DNA from: CAIWHR01 sp963811685
GTDB lineage: Bacteria; Pseudomonadota; Gammaproteobacteria; Burkholderiales; Casimicrobiaceae
Assembly: GCA_963811685.1 (NCBI GenBank)
Contig: CAWESK010000025.1
Coordinates: forward strand, 53,483 to 117,482
DNA length: 64,000 nucleotides
Reading direction: 5' to 3'
A program made the position numbers and the translations under genes. Under the pieces are notes generated by a model. The model was given only the letters and a program-made list of their open reading frames with translations, was not told where the DNA came from and ran no database searches. Positions 1 through 8,911 of this stretch are shown here, in pieces. Every line of letters starts with the position of its first letter. The first letter of the stretch is position 1.

Positions 1-1013
1 GGCGCCTCCGTAGCGGCGACCATCGGAACCACCGTCGCGCCATGCGCCTGCGCGTCCGCGACGAGACCCGCGAGCCGCTGGTAGTGCCGGTCGCTCACGA
101 TGCTCGTGTAGTCGGGATTGCCGACGATCGACGGAAACATCGCGGCAACGGCCTGCTGCATCGCCGCGACGAACTGGTCGGCACGCGCGCGCGGCACCAG
201 CATGTAGTCGGGAGCGACACAGGTCTGCCCGGCGTTCAGCAATTTTGCGAAGGCGATGCGCCGGGCGGCCGCGGGAATGTCGCAGTCCTCGTCGACGATT
301 GCCGGCGATTTGCCGCCGAGCTCCAGCGTGACCGGCGTCAGGTTCTCGGCGGCGGCGAGCGCGATCTGCCGTCCGACGACGGTCGAGCCGGTGAAGAACA
401 GGTGATCGAAGGGCAGGCGCGCGAACGCGCGCCCCAGCTCGACGTCGCCGGGAAGCACCGCGAACTCGTCAGTTGCGAAGGATTGCGCGACGACGCTCTG
501 CAGGAGCTCGGAAAACCGCGGCGTGATCTCGCTCGGCTTCAGCATCGCGCGGTTGCCGGCCGCCAGCGCGGCAGCGACCGGCAGCATCGCAAGCTGGTAC
601 GGGTAGTTCCACGGGCTGATCACGCCTACGACGCCCAGCGGCTGGCGTATCAATTCGCTGCTCGCGGGCAGCAGATGCAATGGAGTGAGGACACGGCGCG
701 CGTTCATCCACTGCCGGAGATGGCGTCGCGTGTGACGAATTGCCGAGAGCACGACAAAGATGTCGGCGAGATCGGTCTCGTGCCGCGACCGATGGCCGAA
801 GTCGGCCGAGATCGCATCGATGATCGCGCCTTGATGCGCTTCCGTGAGGCGCAACAGGCGGTCGAGGCGATCGCGGCGCACGGCAAGCGTCGGATTCATC
901 TCCCGCGTGAACGCCGTCCGCTGCGCGGCGAACACCTGTTCCATATGCGCGACCGGCGCGGCGTCGTTCGCGGCAACCGATTGCGGGCGATCGAGAACCA
1001 CGGGTTCGCTCAT
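1..1013 (-). CDS. Aldehyde dehydrogenase, coniferyl-aldehyde type (3' end outside window)
   Basis: Oxidises an aldehyde to the acid with NAD(P)+; it most resembles the coniferyl aldehyde dehydrogenase group, which handles lignin-type aldehydes. One uninterrupted frame runs from the ATG at 1013 to the window edge, giving about 337 residues; the C-terminal third is missing. Visible marks are ISPWNYPYQL in the cofactor domain, FFTGSTVVG near residues 206-214, and NAGQTC with the catalytic Cys at residue 265. It lies 39 bases downstream of cysK on the same strand, so co-transcription is possible. The enzyme class is clear. The exact substrate is inferred from family resemblance, and another aliphatic or aromatic aldehyde is possible. 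Confidence 0.85.
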   Translation of the reverse strand, partial: MSEPVVLDRPQSVAANDAAPVAHMEQVFAAQRTAFTREMNPTLAVRRDRLDRLLRLTEAHQGAIIDAISADFGHRSRHETDLADIFVVLSAIRHTRRHLRQWMNARRVLTPLHLLPASSELIRQPLGVVGVISPWNYPYQLAMLPVAAALAAGNRAMLKPSEITPRFSELLQSVVAQSFATDEFAVLPGDVELGRAFARLPFDHLFFTGSTVVGRQIALAAAENLTPVTLELGGKSPAIVDEDCDIPAAARRIAFAKLLNAGQTCVAPDYMLVPRARADQFVAAMQQAVAAMFPSIVGNPDYTSIVSDRHYQRLAGLVADAQAHGATVVPMVAATEA

Positions 1014-1052
1014 CGGGGTGTCCCGTCTTTGTCCTGGCACCTTGCGCGGCGC

Positions 1053-2033
1053 TCAGCCCGTGGCCAGCCCGGCTGCGTCGAAGATGCCCTCGAACAGGAT
1101 CGAGCTCAGGTAACGTTCGCCCGAATCGGGCAGCACGACGACGATCGTCTTGTTCGCGTTCTCGGGCCGCTTCGCGATGCGCGCGGCCACCGCGACGGCC
1201 GCGCCGCACGAAATGCCGGAAAGGATGCCCTCCTCCTTTGTCAGTCGCCGCGCATAGGCAACGGCTTCCTCGTTGGTCACCTGCTCGACCGCGTCGACCA
1301 GCGACAAGTCGAGCACCTGCGGCACGAATCCCGCTCCGATGCCCTGGATCTTGTGCGGCGACGGCTTCAGCGGCTCGCCGGCGCGCGTCTGCGTCAGCAC
1401 CGGACTCGCAGCCGGTTCCACCGCCACCGACATCACGTTCTTGCCGCGCGTATGCTTGAAGTATCGCGCCACTCCGGTGATCGTGCCGCCGGTGCCCACG
1501 CCGGCAACGAAGATATCGACCTTGCCGCCGGTATCGTCCCAGATCTCCGGGCCGGTCGTCGCCTCGTGGATCGCCGGATTTGCGGGATTCTTGAACTGCT
1601 GGAGCAACACGTAGCGGCCCGGGTCGGTCGCCACGATCTCTTCCGCCTTCGCGATCGCGCCATTCATGCCCTTCGCCCCTTCGGTCAGCACGAGCGTCGC
1701 GCCATACGCAACCAGCAGCTTGCGCCGCTCGATGCTCATCGTCTCGGGCATCGTCAGCGTGAGCGGAATGCCGCGCGCGGCGGCGACGAACGCGAGAGCG
1801 ATGCCGGTGTTTCCGCTCGTGGGCTCGACCAGTGCCTTGCCCGGTCCCAGCAGCCCGCGTTTCTCGGCGTCCCAGATCATCGCCGCGCCGAGCCTGCACT
1901 TGACGGAGTAGCCCGGGTTGCGGCCCTCGATCTTTGCCAGCACCGTCGCCTTGGCGCCGTCGGTGACGCGGTTGAGCCGCACGAGCGGCGTGCGTCCGAT
2001 CGAGAGTGAATTGTCTTCGAACCAGCCGCTCAT
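1053..2033 (-). CDS. cysK: Cysteine synthase A (O-acetylserine sulfhydrylase)
   Basis: PLP enzyme that makes L-cysteine from O-acetylserine and sulfide in the cytoplasm. The 326-residue length is normal for the family and the frame is intact. The PLP lysine is K45 in SVKCR, the variant used by CysK rather than the SVKDR of many homologues. The substrate loop PTSGNTG is at 71-77, and a glycine-rich phosphate loop GVGTGGT lies mid-protein. The N-terminus MSGWFEDNSLSIGRTPLVRL is typical. A secreted unknown gene and a pilin-like gene lie just upstream on the same strand, but no functional link is evident. A cystathionine beta-synthase-like role is less likely because there is no C-terminal extension. 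Confidence 0.95.
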   Translation of the reverse strand: MSGWFEDNSLSIGRTPLVRLNRVTDGAKATVLAKIEGRNPGYSVKCRLGAAMIWDAEKRGLLGPGKALVEPTSGNTGIALAFVAAARGIPLTLTMPETMSIERRKLLVAYGATLVLTEGAKGMNGAIAKAEEIVATDPGRYVLLQQFKNPANPAIHEATTGPEIWDDTGGKVDIFVAGVGTGGTITGVARYFKHTRGKNVMSVAVEPAASPVLTQTRAGEPLKPSPHKIQGIGAGFVPQVLDLSLVDAVEQVTNEEAVAYARRLTKEEGILSGISCGAAVAVAARIAKRPENANKTIVVVLPDSGERYLSSILFEGIFDAAGLATG

Positions 2034-2061
2034 CGTTTCCTCCGTTGTCGATCCGTTGTCG

Positions 2062-2523
2062 CTACTGCTGCGCCTTCGAGCATTCGACGTTCATGTCGCG
2101 GCAGACGCGCAGCACGCTGTCCGAAACCAGCGCCGCCGCGTTCGGCTGCTGACCGCTGTGCGCGGACGTCACGAGCAGATGCGAAAGATTGTCGCCGAGC
2201 GCACTCACCTTGATCCCCGCGATCTGTTTCCCGTTGGTGAACTGGACGAGACCCTGGCTGGGGTCCTCGTTCGTGATCTTGAGATCGGTGCGATTCTGCA
2301 AGCCGCGCTGGACCGCGGCGAAAACCTTGTCCGCAGGCGCTTCGAGCATCACGGCGGCGGTATCGTAGCTCGCGCCGTTGTTGTCCTGCGCCTGGGACAT
2401 CTGCTCGACTCGGCCGACCGCGCGGCGGGCGACCAGCACCCATTGCGCTTCCGCCGCGCTTGCAGCGAGCAGGGTTGCGAGACCGAAGATGACCACCGTC
2501 AGACGAAGTGCCGATCGTTTCAT
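2062..2523 (-). CDS. Secreted protein of unknown function
   Basis: A protein of about 153 residues with a clear signal peptide (MKRSALRLTVVIFG, then a hydrophobic core ending ASAAEAQ). The ATG at 2523 is chosen because AGGAGGAG lies five bases before it; a longer frame opens further upstream but has no such site. The mature part contains two late cysteines (VCRDMNVEC) that could form a disulfide. No family was recognised. It follows the pilin-like gene by about 60 bases and precedes cysK on the same strand. A periplasmic or outer-membrane-associated location is inferred. Confidence 0.7.
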   Translation of the reverse strand: MKRSALRLTVVIFGLATLLAASAAEAQWVLVARRAVGRVEQMSQAQDNNGASYDTAAVMLEAPADKVFAAVQRGLQNRTDLKITNEDPSQGLVQFTNGKQIAGIKVSALGDNLSHLLVTSAHSGQQPNAAALVSDSVLRVCRDMNVECSKAQQ

Positions 2524-2581
2524 TGCTCCTCCTCCGCCGCTGAAATTCAGGAATGTCGCCGCGTATCGTCGTTCGCGACTG

Positions 2582-3070
2582 CTAGCGCTTCGCCCCACGG
2601 CACTCGAACGGCAGCAACGAGTTGGGAAGGCTGGTCATGTTTTCGCCGAAGGCCTTCATCTTGTCGGGCACGTCGGCGTTGCCGCAGACCCACGCCACCG
2701 GCACGATCGGCGCGTCCTCGACAACGGCCGGCCGGAGCGACAGCATTTTGCCGCTGATGGCGCCGCTGGCGCTGTTGCCGAACGTCATCTGGATCGCGCC
2801 GTCACGCACCGCCACCGAGCTTACGAAATTGGAAACGATCTTTTCCGCTGCCGGCAGTCCGGCCGCCGCATTGTCGGCCGGGACGGTCTGCGCAAGCGCC
2901 CACGACATCGCGATGGGCGGCTTGGCGATCTCCGCGAGCGGCAGCGCGGCCTTGACCTGATCGCGCACGATGCGATCCATGTACGTCGGCACTGCGAGCA
3001 CCGCCAGAATGCCGATCACGGCGACGACCGCCATCAATTCCAGCATGGTAAAGCCGCGATACCGCGTCAT
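2582..3070 (-). CDS. Type IV pilin-like (prepilin) protein
   Basis: Has a class III prepilin leader: MTRYRG, then FTMLELM, so prepilin peptidase would cut after Gly6, leaving Phe at +1 and the conserved Glu at +5 (Glu11). A hydrophobic helix (MLELMAVVAVIGILAVLAVP) follows, as in pilins and type II secretion pseudopilins. Total length is 162 residues. Two cysteines (WVCGN, FECRG) near the C-terminus match the disulfide-bonded loop of many pilins. No pilus assembly genes are in the window, so whether it is a major pilin, a minor pilin or a pseudopilin is open. The start has no strong ribosome site but gives the expected short leader. Confidence 0.85.
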   Translation of the reverse strand: MTRYRGFTMLELMAVVAVIGILAVLAVPTYMDRIVRDQVKAALPLAEIAKPPIAMSWALAQTVPADNAAAGLPAAEKIVSNFVSSVAVRDGAIQMTFGNSASGAISGKMLSLRPAVVEDAPIVPVAWVCGNADVPDKMKAFGENMTSLPNSLLPFECRGAKR

Positions 3071-3159
3071 TGCGGCAACGCGTGATCGGGATCGGGCGGC
3101 GAGGCGGTCATTTGGCTGAGCGATCGAACGGTCGGCGCAGCCATTCTAACGCCCCGCGC

Positions 3160-4035
3160 TCAGTGGCGCGCGCCCGGGGTGAGGTTGTCGAAGAACTCGT
3201 GCATCATGAATTCCTCGAGGCCGCTGTTGTCCTCCTGGCGCGCGGAAAGCACGACCACCCGGCCGAGCCGGTACGAGTCCCAGTTGAAGTCGCCTTTCTC
3301 GGTCTCGCGGATGAGCACGATCATCCTGCGCACCATCGCGATGCGCATGTCGCTGTTGCTTCCGAGTCGAACTTCGATCACCTGCGGAAGCCTGCGGGCC
3401 GCGTCCTTGTGCCAGCCGAAGAAGCGGAACTCGCCATCGTCGTAATCCATGCGCGTGATTTCGAAGACACCGCCCCCGCGCTGCCTTTGCTGGCCACCCA
3501 GCGGGCTTTGCGATGCCGGCATGTTGGACGCGACGATACGGTTGCGGCGCTCGTTCTCGCTCTCGCTCTCCGACGAGGTTTCTCCGCGCGCACGGCGCCG
3601 CGCTTCGATCATTGATGCAAGATCGCCTTCGGCCGGAGGAATCGTCTTCGGCGGCTCGACGGCGGGAGGCGCCGGCGGCGGTGGCACCGGGACGCTCGGA
3701 GTCTCGGTGCGTGGAACGACGAACTCGGGCTTCGTTTCGCGAGGCGGCGCACTGCGGGGCCGCGCCCGCGCGGTCATGATCGCGCGGGTTTCCGGTGCCG
3801 CTGGAGACGGCGGAACGGGCTGGGCGGGCTTGGGCTCGGGCGGCGCGTTGAGCTGCACTTGCAGTCGATCAACCGCCTGAGGCTCATCGGCGCCGGGCGT
3901 CAGCAGCGGCAAGCGCGGCAGGAGGATCCACAGCGCCGCGATGTGGACGAGGATCGACAGCGCGAACGTGACCCGGATCCGCGGGATGACCACGACATCG
4001 CTGCGCCCGTAATAGCGGGCGTACGGGTCATTCAT
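3160..4035 (-). CDS. TonB-like membrane-anchored protein with proline-rich linker
   Basis: A 291-residue protein with a short cytoplasmic N-terminus and one membrane helix at about residues 24-41 (ALSILVHIAALWILLPRL). A long Pro/Ala/Glu-rich periplasmic linker runs to about residue 150, followed by a Ser/Glu/Arg patch and a compact C-terminal domain of about 100 residues. This architecture is that of TonB or TolA energy transducers, but no canonical TonB C-terminal motif was recognised and no ExbB/ExbD is adjacent. A role in spanning the periplasm is inferred from architecture only. The frame is intact. Confidence 0.65.
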   Translation of the reverse strand: MNDPYARYYGRSDVVVIPRIRVTFALSILVHIAALWILLPRLPLLTPGADEPQAVDRLQVQLNAPPEPKPAQPVPPSPAAPETRAIMTARARPRSAPPRETKPEFVVPRTETPSVPVPPPPAPPAVEPPKTIPPAEGDLASMIEARRRARGETSSESESENERRNRIVASNMPASQSPLGGQQRQRGGGVFEITRMDYDDGEFRFFGWHKDAARRLPQVIEVRLGSNSDMRIAMVRRMIVLIRETEKGDFNWDSYRLGRVVVLSARQEDNSGLEEFMMHEFFDNLTPGARH

Positions 4036-4112
4036 CGGTCAATCGACCTGGAGGCGGAAGGGACAACCCATGAAGACACGCGCAAGACGGAAACGGTTCC
4101 CGGCCAACGAAA

Positions 4113-4136
4113 AGGGCCCGCATCGCTGCGAGCCCT
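4113..4136 (-). terminator. Hairpin with T-run, minus strand
   Basis: Arms AGGGC and GCCCT with a partly paired inner stem, followed on the minus strand by TTTT. It lies about 80 bases before the TonB-like start. It could stop transcription entering from upstream. Confidence 0.45.
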
Positions 4137-4456
4137 CGTGTACGGGGTGTGCGGGTGGCTTTGACAATGGCGGTTAACGGGAGATTGTCGTTCCCCCGGC
4201 AACCGGGTGTCAACTGCCTCCTCTGCCCTGCGAGGCGATTGTCAGACGGTCAAGCGCAAACGCGCGACGCTCGGCGCGTTGAAGAAGGAACCTCGAGCCG
4301 CCGCTTCGCATACCGCGTTATCGCGTCATGCGCATGCGAGCGCCGCGGAAGGTGGCACCGCGACTTTGCATGCCGCCGCGAAAGATCTGCTGGCACGCGA
4401 GCTCGGCGCGCATCGCCAACGTCGAAGCGCGCCCCTGAATTCTCCAATACGACAAA

Positions 4457-4481
4457 GAGGCAGGGCTTTCGCCCTCGCCTC
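4457..4481 (-). terminator. Terminator of the EF-hand gene
   Basis: Two stacked stems, GAGGC/GCCTC and AGGGC/GCCCT, around a TTTC loop. The minus strand continues with TTTG. It lies about 50 bases beyond the stop of the EF-hand gene. Confidence 0.6.
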
Positions 4482-4528
4482 TTCGTCATCGGGATACCGC
4501 CCGCGCGCTCAGAACTGCGCCGCTGCGG

Positions 4529-5048
4529 TCAGGGCTGGAGCGAGTAGATCGCCCACGCGCGGGCGAACTCGTCCTGGCTCAACCGGCCGTCGTTATTCTC
4601 ATCGGCTTGCTGGAACGCGGACTCGAAGCCCGGCAGATTGGTGACATCAGCGCGGGTAACGAAGCCGCGCTTGCCCGCGTCGAGCTTGTCAAATGCCATC
4701 GCGGGGATTTCCTGCTTGCTCGGCACGACGCCGGCCGTTGTCGCGGTGCCAGCGGCAGGACTCATCTGCGACGGCGGTGTCTGCGAGAGCGTCCCGTTGC
4801 CCATCGGATTCGGCGGAGCCGTGGTTCCCGCACCCGACGGAGGGCTGGATGGGCGACGGTGCGGATGTGCCCGTGCTCGGTGTCGATGCCTGCGCTCGGG
4901 CCGATGTGCCTGCGCTCGGCGCCGAGGTGCCCGCGCCTGGGGCGGAGGTGCCAACGCCTTGGGCGAGCGTGGTGCCGGTGACCAGCGCGCCGCTCATGAG
5001 CGCGACGGTCAGCGACGTCAGCCTATATTGCTTGCTCGTTAGCTTCAT
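4529..5048 (-). CDS. Secreted EF-hand calcium-binding protein (one frameshift)
   Basis: Begins with a signal peptide (MKLTSKQYRLTSLTVALMSG) and then a low-complexity segment built on GTSAP units. The frame breaks near 4840 and the C-terminal part continues in another frame. That part contains a degenerate EF-hand (DKLDAGKRGFVTRADV) and a canonical one (DENNDGRLSQDEF). Such small secreted EF-hand proteins are common in betaproteobacteria and are assumed to bind Ca2+ in the periplasm. The reconstructed length is about 170 residues. Nothing else in the gene suggests decay, so an assembly indel is the simplest reading of the frameshift. Confidence 0.75.
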
Positions 5049-5142
5049 GACGAAAACTCCTTGGAGAATTCGCCCCGCACAACATGGACAGCGGCGGTCG
5101 CGGGGACATTCCCGGCGAGCGCCGCTGTCGATGCCGATAATC

Positions 5143-5163
5143 AGGTAGGGCGTTGCCCTACCT
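5143..5163. repeat. Perfect 9-bp hairpin between two secreted-protein genes
   Basis: Arms AGGTAGGGC and GCCCTACCT with a GTT loop. It sits 10 bases after the stop of the gene ending at 5174 and 95 bases before the EF-hand start, both minus strand. It could be a terminator without a T-run or a regulator site, as GTAGG half-sites recur elsewhere in the window. Confidence 0.5.
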
Positions 5164-5173
5164 ATCCGGTGTC

Positions 5174-5559
5174 TTACTTCTGGGCGCCGGTGCTACTGCC
5201 GCTCGACGTACCCGAGCTCTGCCCGCCGCCGGAGCTGCTCGAAGTCCCCGGAGTCGTCGTGCTGGATCCACTCGACATCGGGCTCTTGGTGCCGTTGTTG
5301 CGCGCCTTTTCGCGCGCGATGCACGCCTCCCGATCCGACGCGGGCGCGTTGGCGCAGGCCTTGATGGCCTCTTCGTCGCGATTTGCGGGCATGCGGTCCT
5401 GCGGCGACGACGTGGCGGCACCGGTCGCGGGCTTGGTCATCGGCGAGGGATCGGGCGTTGCACCGGGGGAACTCGCGGGAGGGCTCGTATATTGCGCGCT
5501 GGCGGTCACCGCGTGCCAAGGGCGGCCGCGATCAGCGCTTGTTTCCATAGCGTGTTCAT
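5174..5559 (-). CDS. Small secreted Ser/Thr-rich protein (frameshifted in signal peptide)
   Basis: The ATG at 5559 follows GGAAGGAGTG and opens a signal peptide (MNTLWKQALIAAALG). The frame breaks near 5520 and resumes as AVTASAQYTSPP in a neighbouring frame, restoring a normal cleavage region. The mature protein is about 110 residues. It holds a short helical segment with two cysteines (IKACANAP, REACIAREK), then a Ser/Thr/Gly-rich tail ending STGAQK. No family was named. It is probably periplasmic. It lies upstream of the EF-hand gene on the same strand, separated by the 5143 hairpin. Confidence 0.65.
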
Positions 5560-5728
5560 GGATGTCACTCCTTCCGATAGATGAATCGATTGCGCAGACT
5601 GCCGCGTCATAGTGCCCGCGCCGGGCCGCCGCCCGTCATCAGGCAACCTCGGGTTCGTCTGTAGGAACGTCGACGTGGTGGCCGTAGGAACGCGCTTCGT
5701 CACCGCGCAGCAGGGTTTCCGGCAACGA

Positions 5729-6409
5729 CTAGCCCGGCAGGAATTCGAGCTTTTGATCCGCGACTTCGATGATGTCGCCGTGGCGCAGGACACGCGCGTC
5801 GTTGCCGATGGATCGACCATTGACCCGCGCTCGGCGGCGACCCTCGACATGGGTGATGAAAAATCCGTGCGGCCGCCGCGTAATGACCGCCAGATCATCG
5901 GCGGGGCTGCCAATGAGCGTGACTACGCGGTCGAGGTCGACGATTTCGCCGGCGCGCACCCCCTCGATAGTTCTGACCCTGCCTTTCGGAAAATGGACAC
6001 TTGTGGGGCGCGCGGAGGGCACGCGCGATTGCGGCGCCGACGGGCCCGATTCCGGGGTCGGGCGATTGCCGTGCAGCCCGGTGACGAGCATCGTGCGGTC
6101 GAGGTCCATCTCCGCGGACGCCTTCGGGTTCAGATAGCGCAGGAAGAACGTGCCGAACTGGACGACGTCGCCGTGCTGGAGGATGTGCAGAAAGACCCGC
6201 GCGCCGTTGACGAACGTGCCGTTCGCGCTCCGCAGATCCTCGAGGATATGGTCGTTGCCGACGGTGGTAACGACGGCGTGCTCGGGGTCGACGCCTGGAT
6301 CGTCGATCACCACCTGGTTGCGCGGCGCCCGTCCGAGTGTCACCCGCTCGCCATCGAGGAAGCATTGATAGAGGATCGACCCGCCCGAGCTCAAGACCAG
6401 CTTCGCCAT
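5729..6409 (-). CDS. FHA-domain protein
   Basis: A 226-residue cytoplasmic protein expected to bind phosphothreonine peptides made by the nearby Ser/Thr kinase. Residues about 18-95 form an FHA fold (VTLGRAPRNQVVIDD, LRSANGTFVNG, HGDVVQFG). The usual Ser-x-x-His signature is altered to PEHA. The C-terminal half (from about residue 145) repeats an FHA-like pattern (ARVNGRSIG, LRHGDIIEV), so it may hold a second, diverged domain. The start at 6409 is preferred to the upstream frame opening because it places MAKLVLSS at the beginning of the fold. It follows the phosphatase gene by two bases, so they are co-transcribed. Confidence 0.85.
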   Translation of the reverse strand: MAKLVLSSGGSILYQCFLDGERVTLGRAPRNQVVIDDPGVDPEHAVVTTVGNDHILEDLRSANGTFVNGARVFLHILQHGDVVQFGTFFLRYLNPKASAEMDLDRTMLVTGLHGNRPTPESGPSAPQSRVPSARPTSVHFPKGRVRTIEGVRAGEIVDLDRVVTLIGSPADDLAVITRRPHGFFITHVEGRRRARVNGRSIGNDARVLRHGDIIEVADQKLEFLPG

Positions 6410-6411
6410 CG

Positions 6412-7215
6412 CTACCGCCTGTCGAGCCAGCCGACGAGACGAGCGAACCATCCCCCAGGGCGCTTTCGCACCTTGACGAGGATCACCGAAACATTGTCAT
6501 GGCCGCCGTTGTCCTTTGCCGCCTGGACGAGATGGTTCGCGGCCAGCGGCAGATTGGCTCTCAGCGAACCGACGATCAACTCGATGTCGGTGTCGTCCAC
6601 GAGGTCGTTCAGGCCGTCGGAGCAAAGGATGTAGACGTCGCCCGGAGCAGCGTCGTCCTCGTGCAGCTGCGCGCGCACACGCTGTTCGATGCCGATGGCG
6701 CGGGTGACGAGACTGCGGTTGTGCGAAGCGCCGGCGTCCGCGGCGGAGATGAGACCGAGGTCGATCTGATCGCGCAGCAGCGAATCGTCGCGGGTGAGAA
6801 GCTGCAGGACGCCGTTTCGGAAGCGATAGATTCGCGAGTCGCCCACGTGCCCCAGCGCGACGCGGTCGTCGAAAAACAAGGCGACGGACAGGGTCGTCCC
6901 CATGCCGTGGTAAGCGGGCTCCGCCTGCGCCGCCTCGAAGACCGCCTGGTTGGCGCGATTTATGCTTTGCTCGATTGCCCGCAAACGCGAGTGCGGGTCG
7001 GCGGCTGCCCCGAATCGGTGGCGTTGCGTCCGGAGGCTCTCCTGAACGACTCGGGTGGCCAAGCGGCTCGCGACCTCACCGGCACGATGGCCGCCCATAC
7101 CGTCGGCGAGGACCGCGGCCCCGATCCGGTGGTCGGCAACGATGCTGTCCTCGTTGAATTGCCGCACGCTGCCGACGTCGGTAACCGCTGCCATTTCGAT
7201 GAAATATGATGTCAT
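6412..7215 (-). CDS. PP2C-family Ser/Thr protein phosphatase
   Basis: Metal-dependent phosphatase expected to reverse the kinase encoded divergently at 7439. All core PP2C motifs are present: TDVGSVRQFNEDS, LADGMGGHRAGE, GHVGDSRIYR, CSDGLNDLV and GHDNVSVILV. The Asp residues of these motifs bind Mn/Mg. The length of 267 residues is normal for bacterial PstP/PppA types. There is no membrane helix. The ATG at 7215 is used because the longer frame upstream adds unrelated basic sequence; the ATG at 7194 is also possible. It is transcribed into the FHA gene with a two-base gap and divergently from the kinase. Confidence 0.92.
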   Translation of the reverse strand: MTSYFIEMAAVTDVGSVRQFNEDSIVADHRIGAAVLADGMGGHRAGEVASRLATRVVQESLRTQRHRFGAAADPHSRLRAIEQSINRANQAVFEAAQAEPAYHGMGTTLSVALFFDDRVALGHVGDSRIYRFRNGVLQLLTRDDSLLRDQIDLGLISAADAGASHNRSLVTRAIGIEQRVRAQLHEDDAAPGDVYILCSDGLNDLVDDTDIELIVGSLRANLPLAANHLVQAAKDNGGHDNVSVILVKVRKRPGGWFARLVGWLDRR

Positions 7216-7438
7216 GCGGAGTACCACTCCGGCAGCGCAATTCGCATTAAAGTTCGGGTGTCTGAAGCGGATGCACGGAAACAATTGAAATTCACATGCT
7301 ATCGGGTGCCAGATTGACGCACAAACCGTGCCGCGAACCGCTTTCGGCGGGCCTTGCCCGCGACGGGAGAGCCGCGCTGCGCGTCGTGTTCCTGCCGTTC
7401 CGGGGCAGGCACCCGATCTCGACACGGACGCCGAATCC

Positions 7439-8911
7439 ATGCCGCCCGGACAGCTAGGCCGGTACGAGATCGTCGAGGAGCTCGGCCGCGGGGCGATGGG
7501 AATCGTCTACAAGGCGCGCGACCCGCTGATCGATCGAATCGTCGCCCTGAAGACAATCGCGCTCGACCTGTCGGGCGACGAGGCGGAAGCATTCGAGCAG
7601 CGCTTCTATCGCGAAGCGAAGTCGGCCGGGCGGCTCAATCATTCCAGCATCGTCACGATCTACGATGTCGGCAAGAGCGGCGGGGTCGCCTATATTGCCA
7701 TGGAGTACCTGCAGGGCCAGTCGCTGCGCGACATCCTCGACTCGGGCGTCGTGATCCCGGTCGAAAAGACCGCCGACATCATCGCACAGGTCGCCGACGG
7801 GCTTGCATTCGCGCACGAGCACGGCATCGTTCACCGCGACATCAAGCCGGCCAACATCATGGTGCTGGACAGCCGGACAGTGAAGATCATGGATTTCGGC
7901 ATTGCGCATTTGCCGGCGGGATCGCGCACGGTGGCAGGCACCGTTTTCGGCTCGCCGAAATACATGGCCCCCGAACGGATCGCCGGCGAGCAGGTGGACG
8001 GCCGGGCCGACATTTTTTCGCTGGGTGCGGTGCTCTACGAGATGCTCACCGGATTCGCGCCGTTCTTCGCCGGCGATCTGGACACGCTTCTCGACCAGGT
8101 CATCAACGTAACGCCCGCGCCTCCAAGAAGTCGCAACAAGACCATTCCGTTCTCGTTCGACCACATCGTCGCCACGGCGATGGCAAAGCGTCCGGAGGAT
8201 CGATACCCGGACGCGCGGGCCATGGCGACGGCAGTGCGAAATTTCCGCGATCTGCGTGCGCCCGGGGCCGTCCCGCACTGGCCTGTGTCCTCGGCGCGGG
8301 CCTCGGGGCCGACGCACGAGGGCACGCCTGTCGAGCCAAGCCCCGCAGCCGCGGTCGTTGCGGTCGTTGCGCCAGAGCACGACGACGCGCCTGAAATTGG
8401 GCCGGTACCCGGAATCGGCTTCGGGCAACGCCGGAAACTCGTCGTCTATGGAGGCACCGCGGCTCTGATTGCTCTTCTCGCGGGCGCAGCGGTGCTGTCG
8501 CAGCGCGCGGCGAAGGCTCCGCCTCAACAACCAGAAGGCGTCGCCCCGACCGCAGAGCTCGCGGACGCGAGTCCTCGTGTGGCGGGGGAACCCACGCCGC
8601 AAGGCGAACCCAGCCCATCGACGACCGTCGCCGCGACGTCCCCATCAGCGCCTCATCCGTCCCCCTCCGCCGAAGTCAAGCCGCCGCCCCCCGCCGAGCC
8701 GCCGATGGCCCGGCTGTCGCTGGCGGTGGCGCCGTGGGGCGAGGTCTACGTCGACGGCAAGCGCAAAGGGGTCGCGCCGCCGTTGACCGAGATCCGGCTC
8801 GCGCCGGGCAAGCACACCATCGAGATTCGCAACACGACCTTTCCCAGCTTCGCTCAATCCGTCAATCTCGCCGCCAACGGCTCGCTGAAGATCCGGCACA
8901 AGTTCCAATGA
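7439..8911 (+). CDS. Transmembrane Ser/Thr protein kinase with PEGA domain
   Basis: A Hanks-type kinase of about 490 residues. It shows LGRGAMG (nucleotide loop), the ATP lysine K38 (ALKTI), HRDIKPAN with catalytic D134, and DFG at 152-154. SPKYMAPE follows in the activation segment. A single membrane helix lies at about 334-354, after a Pro-rich linker. The periplasmic C-terminus (about 423-490) is a PEGA domain, thought to bind surface glycans or proteins. The start at 7439 sits just before GRYEIV; a GTG at 7328 would add 37 residues. The next gene overlaps by ATGA. With the divergent PP2C and FHA genes it forms a complete phospho-signalling module like those of type VI secretion, though no secretion genes are seen. 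Confidence 0.92.
   Translation: MPPGQLGRYEIVEELGRGAMGIVYKARDPLIDRIVALKTIALDLSGDEAEAFEQRFYREAKSAGRLNHSSIVTIYDVGKSGGVAYIAMEYLQGQSLRDILDSGVVIPVEKTADIIAQVADGLAFAHEHGIVHRDIKPANIMVLDSRTVKIMDFGIAHLPAGSRTVAGTVFGSPKYMAPERIAGEQVDGRADIFSLGAVLYEMLTGFAPFFAGDLDTLLDQVINVTPAPPRSRNKTIPFSFDHIVATAMAKRPEDRYPDARAMATAVRNFRDLRAPGAVPHWPVSSARASGPTHEGTPVEPSPAAAVVAVVAPEHDDAPEIGPVPGIGFGQRRKLVVYGGTAALIALLAGAAVLSQRAAKAPPQQPEGVAPTAELADASPRVAGEPTPQGEPSPSTTVAATSPSAPHPSPSAEVKPPPPAEPPMARLSLAVAPWGEVYVDGKRKGVAPPLTEIRLAPGKHTIEIRNTTFPSFAQSVNLAANGSLKIRHKFQ

Larger units (their letters stand above)
4036..4528. other. Intergenic region, no gene supported
   Basis: About 490 bases between two genes read on the minus strand. Open frames here are short, lack ribosome sites and have no recognisable protein. 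The stretch holds two hairpins with T-rich tracts on the minus strand (listed separately). No small RNA could be named. Confidence 0.6.

Noticed and set aside
42..2009. 655-residue open frame on the plus strand
   Set aside because: It lies opposite the clear aldehyde dehydrogenase and cysK genes, is Arg/His-rich and has no recognisable domain. It is an antisense artefact of high GC.
4028..4213. 61-residue frame before the TonB-like gene
   Set aside because: It has no ribosome site and crosses a hairpin with a T-run; better explained as untranslated leader.
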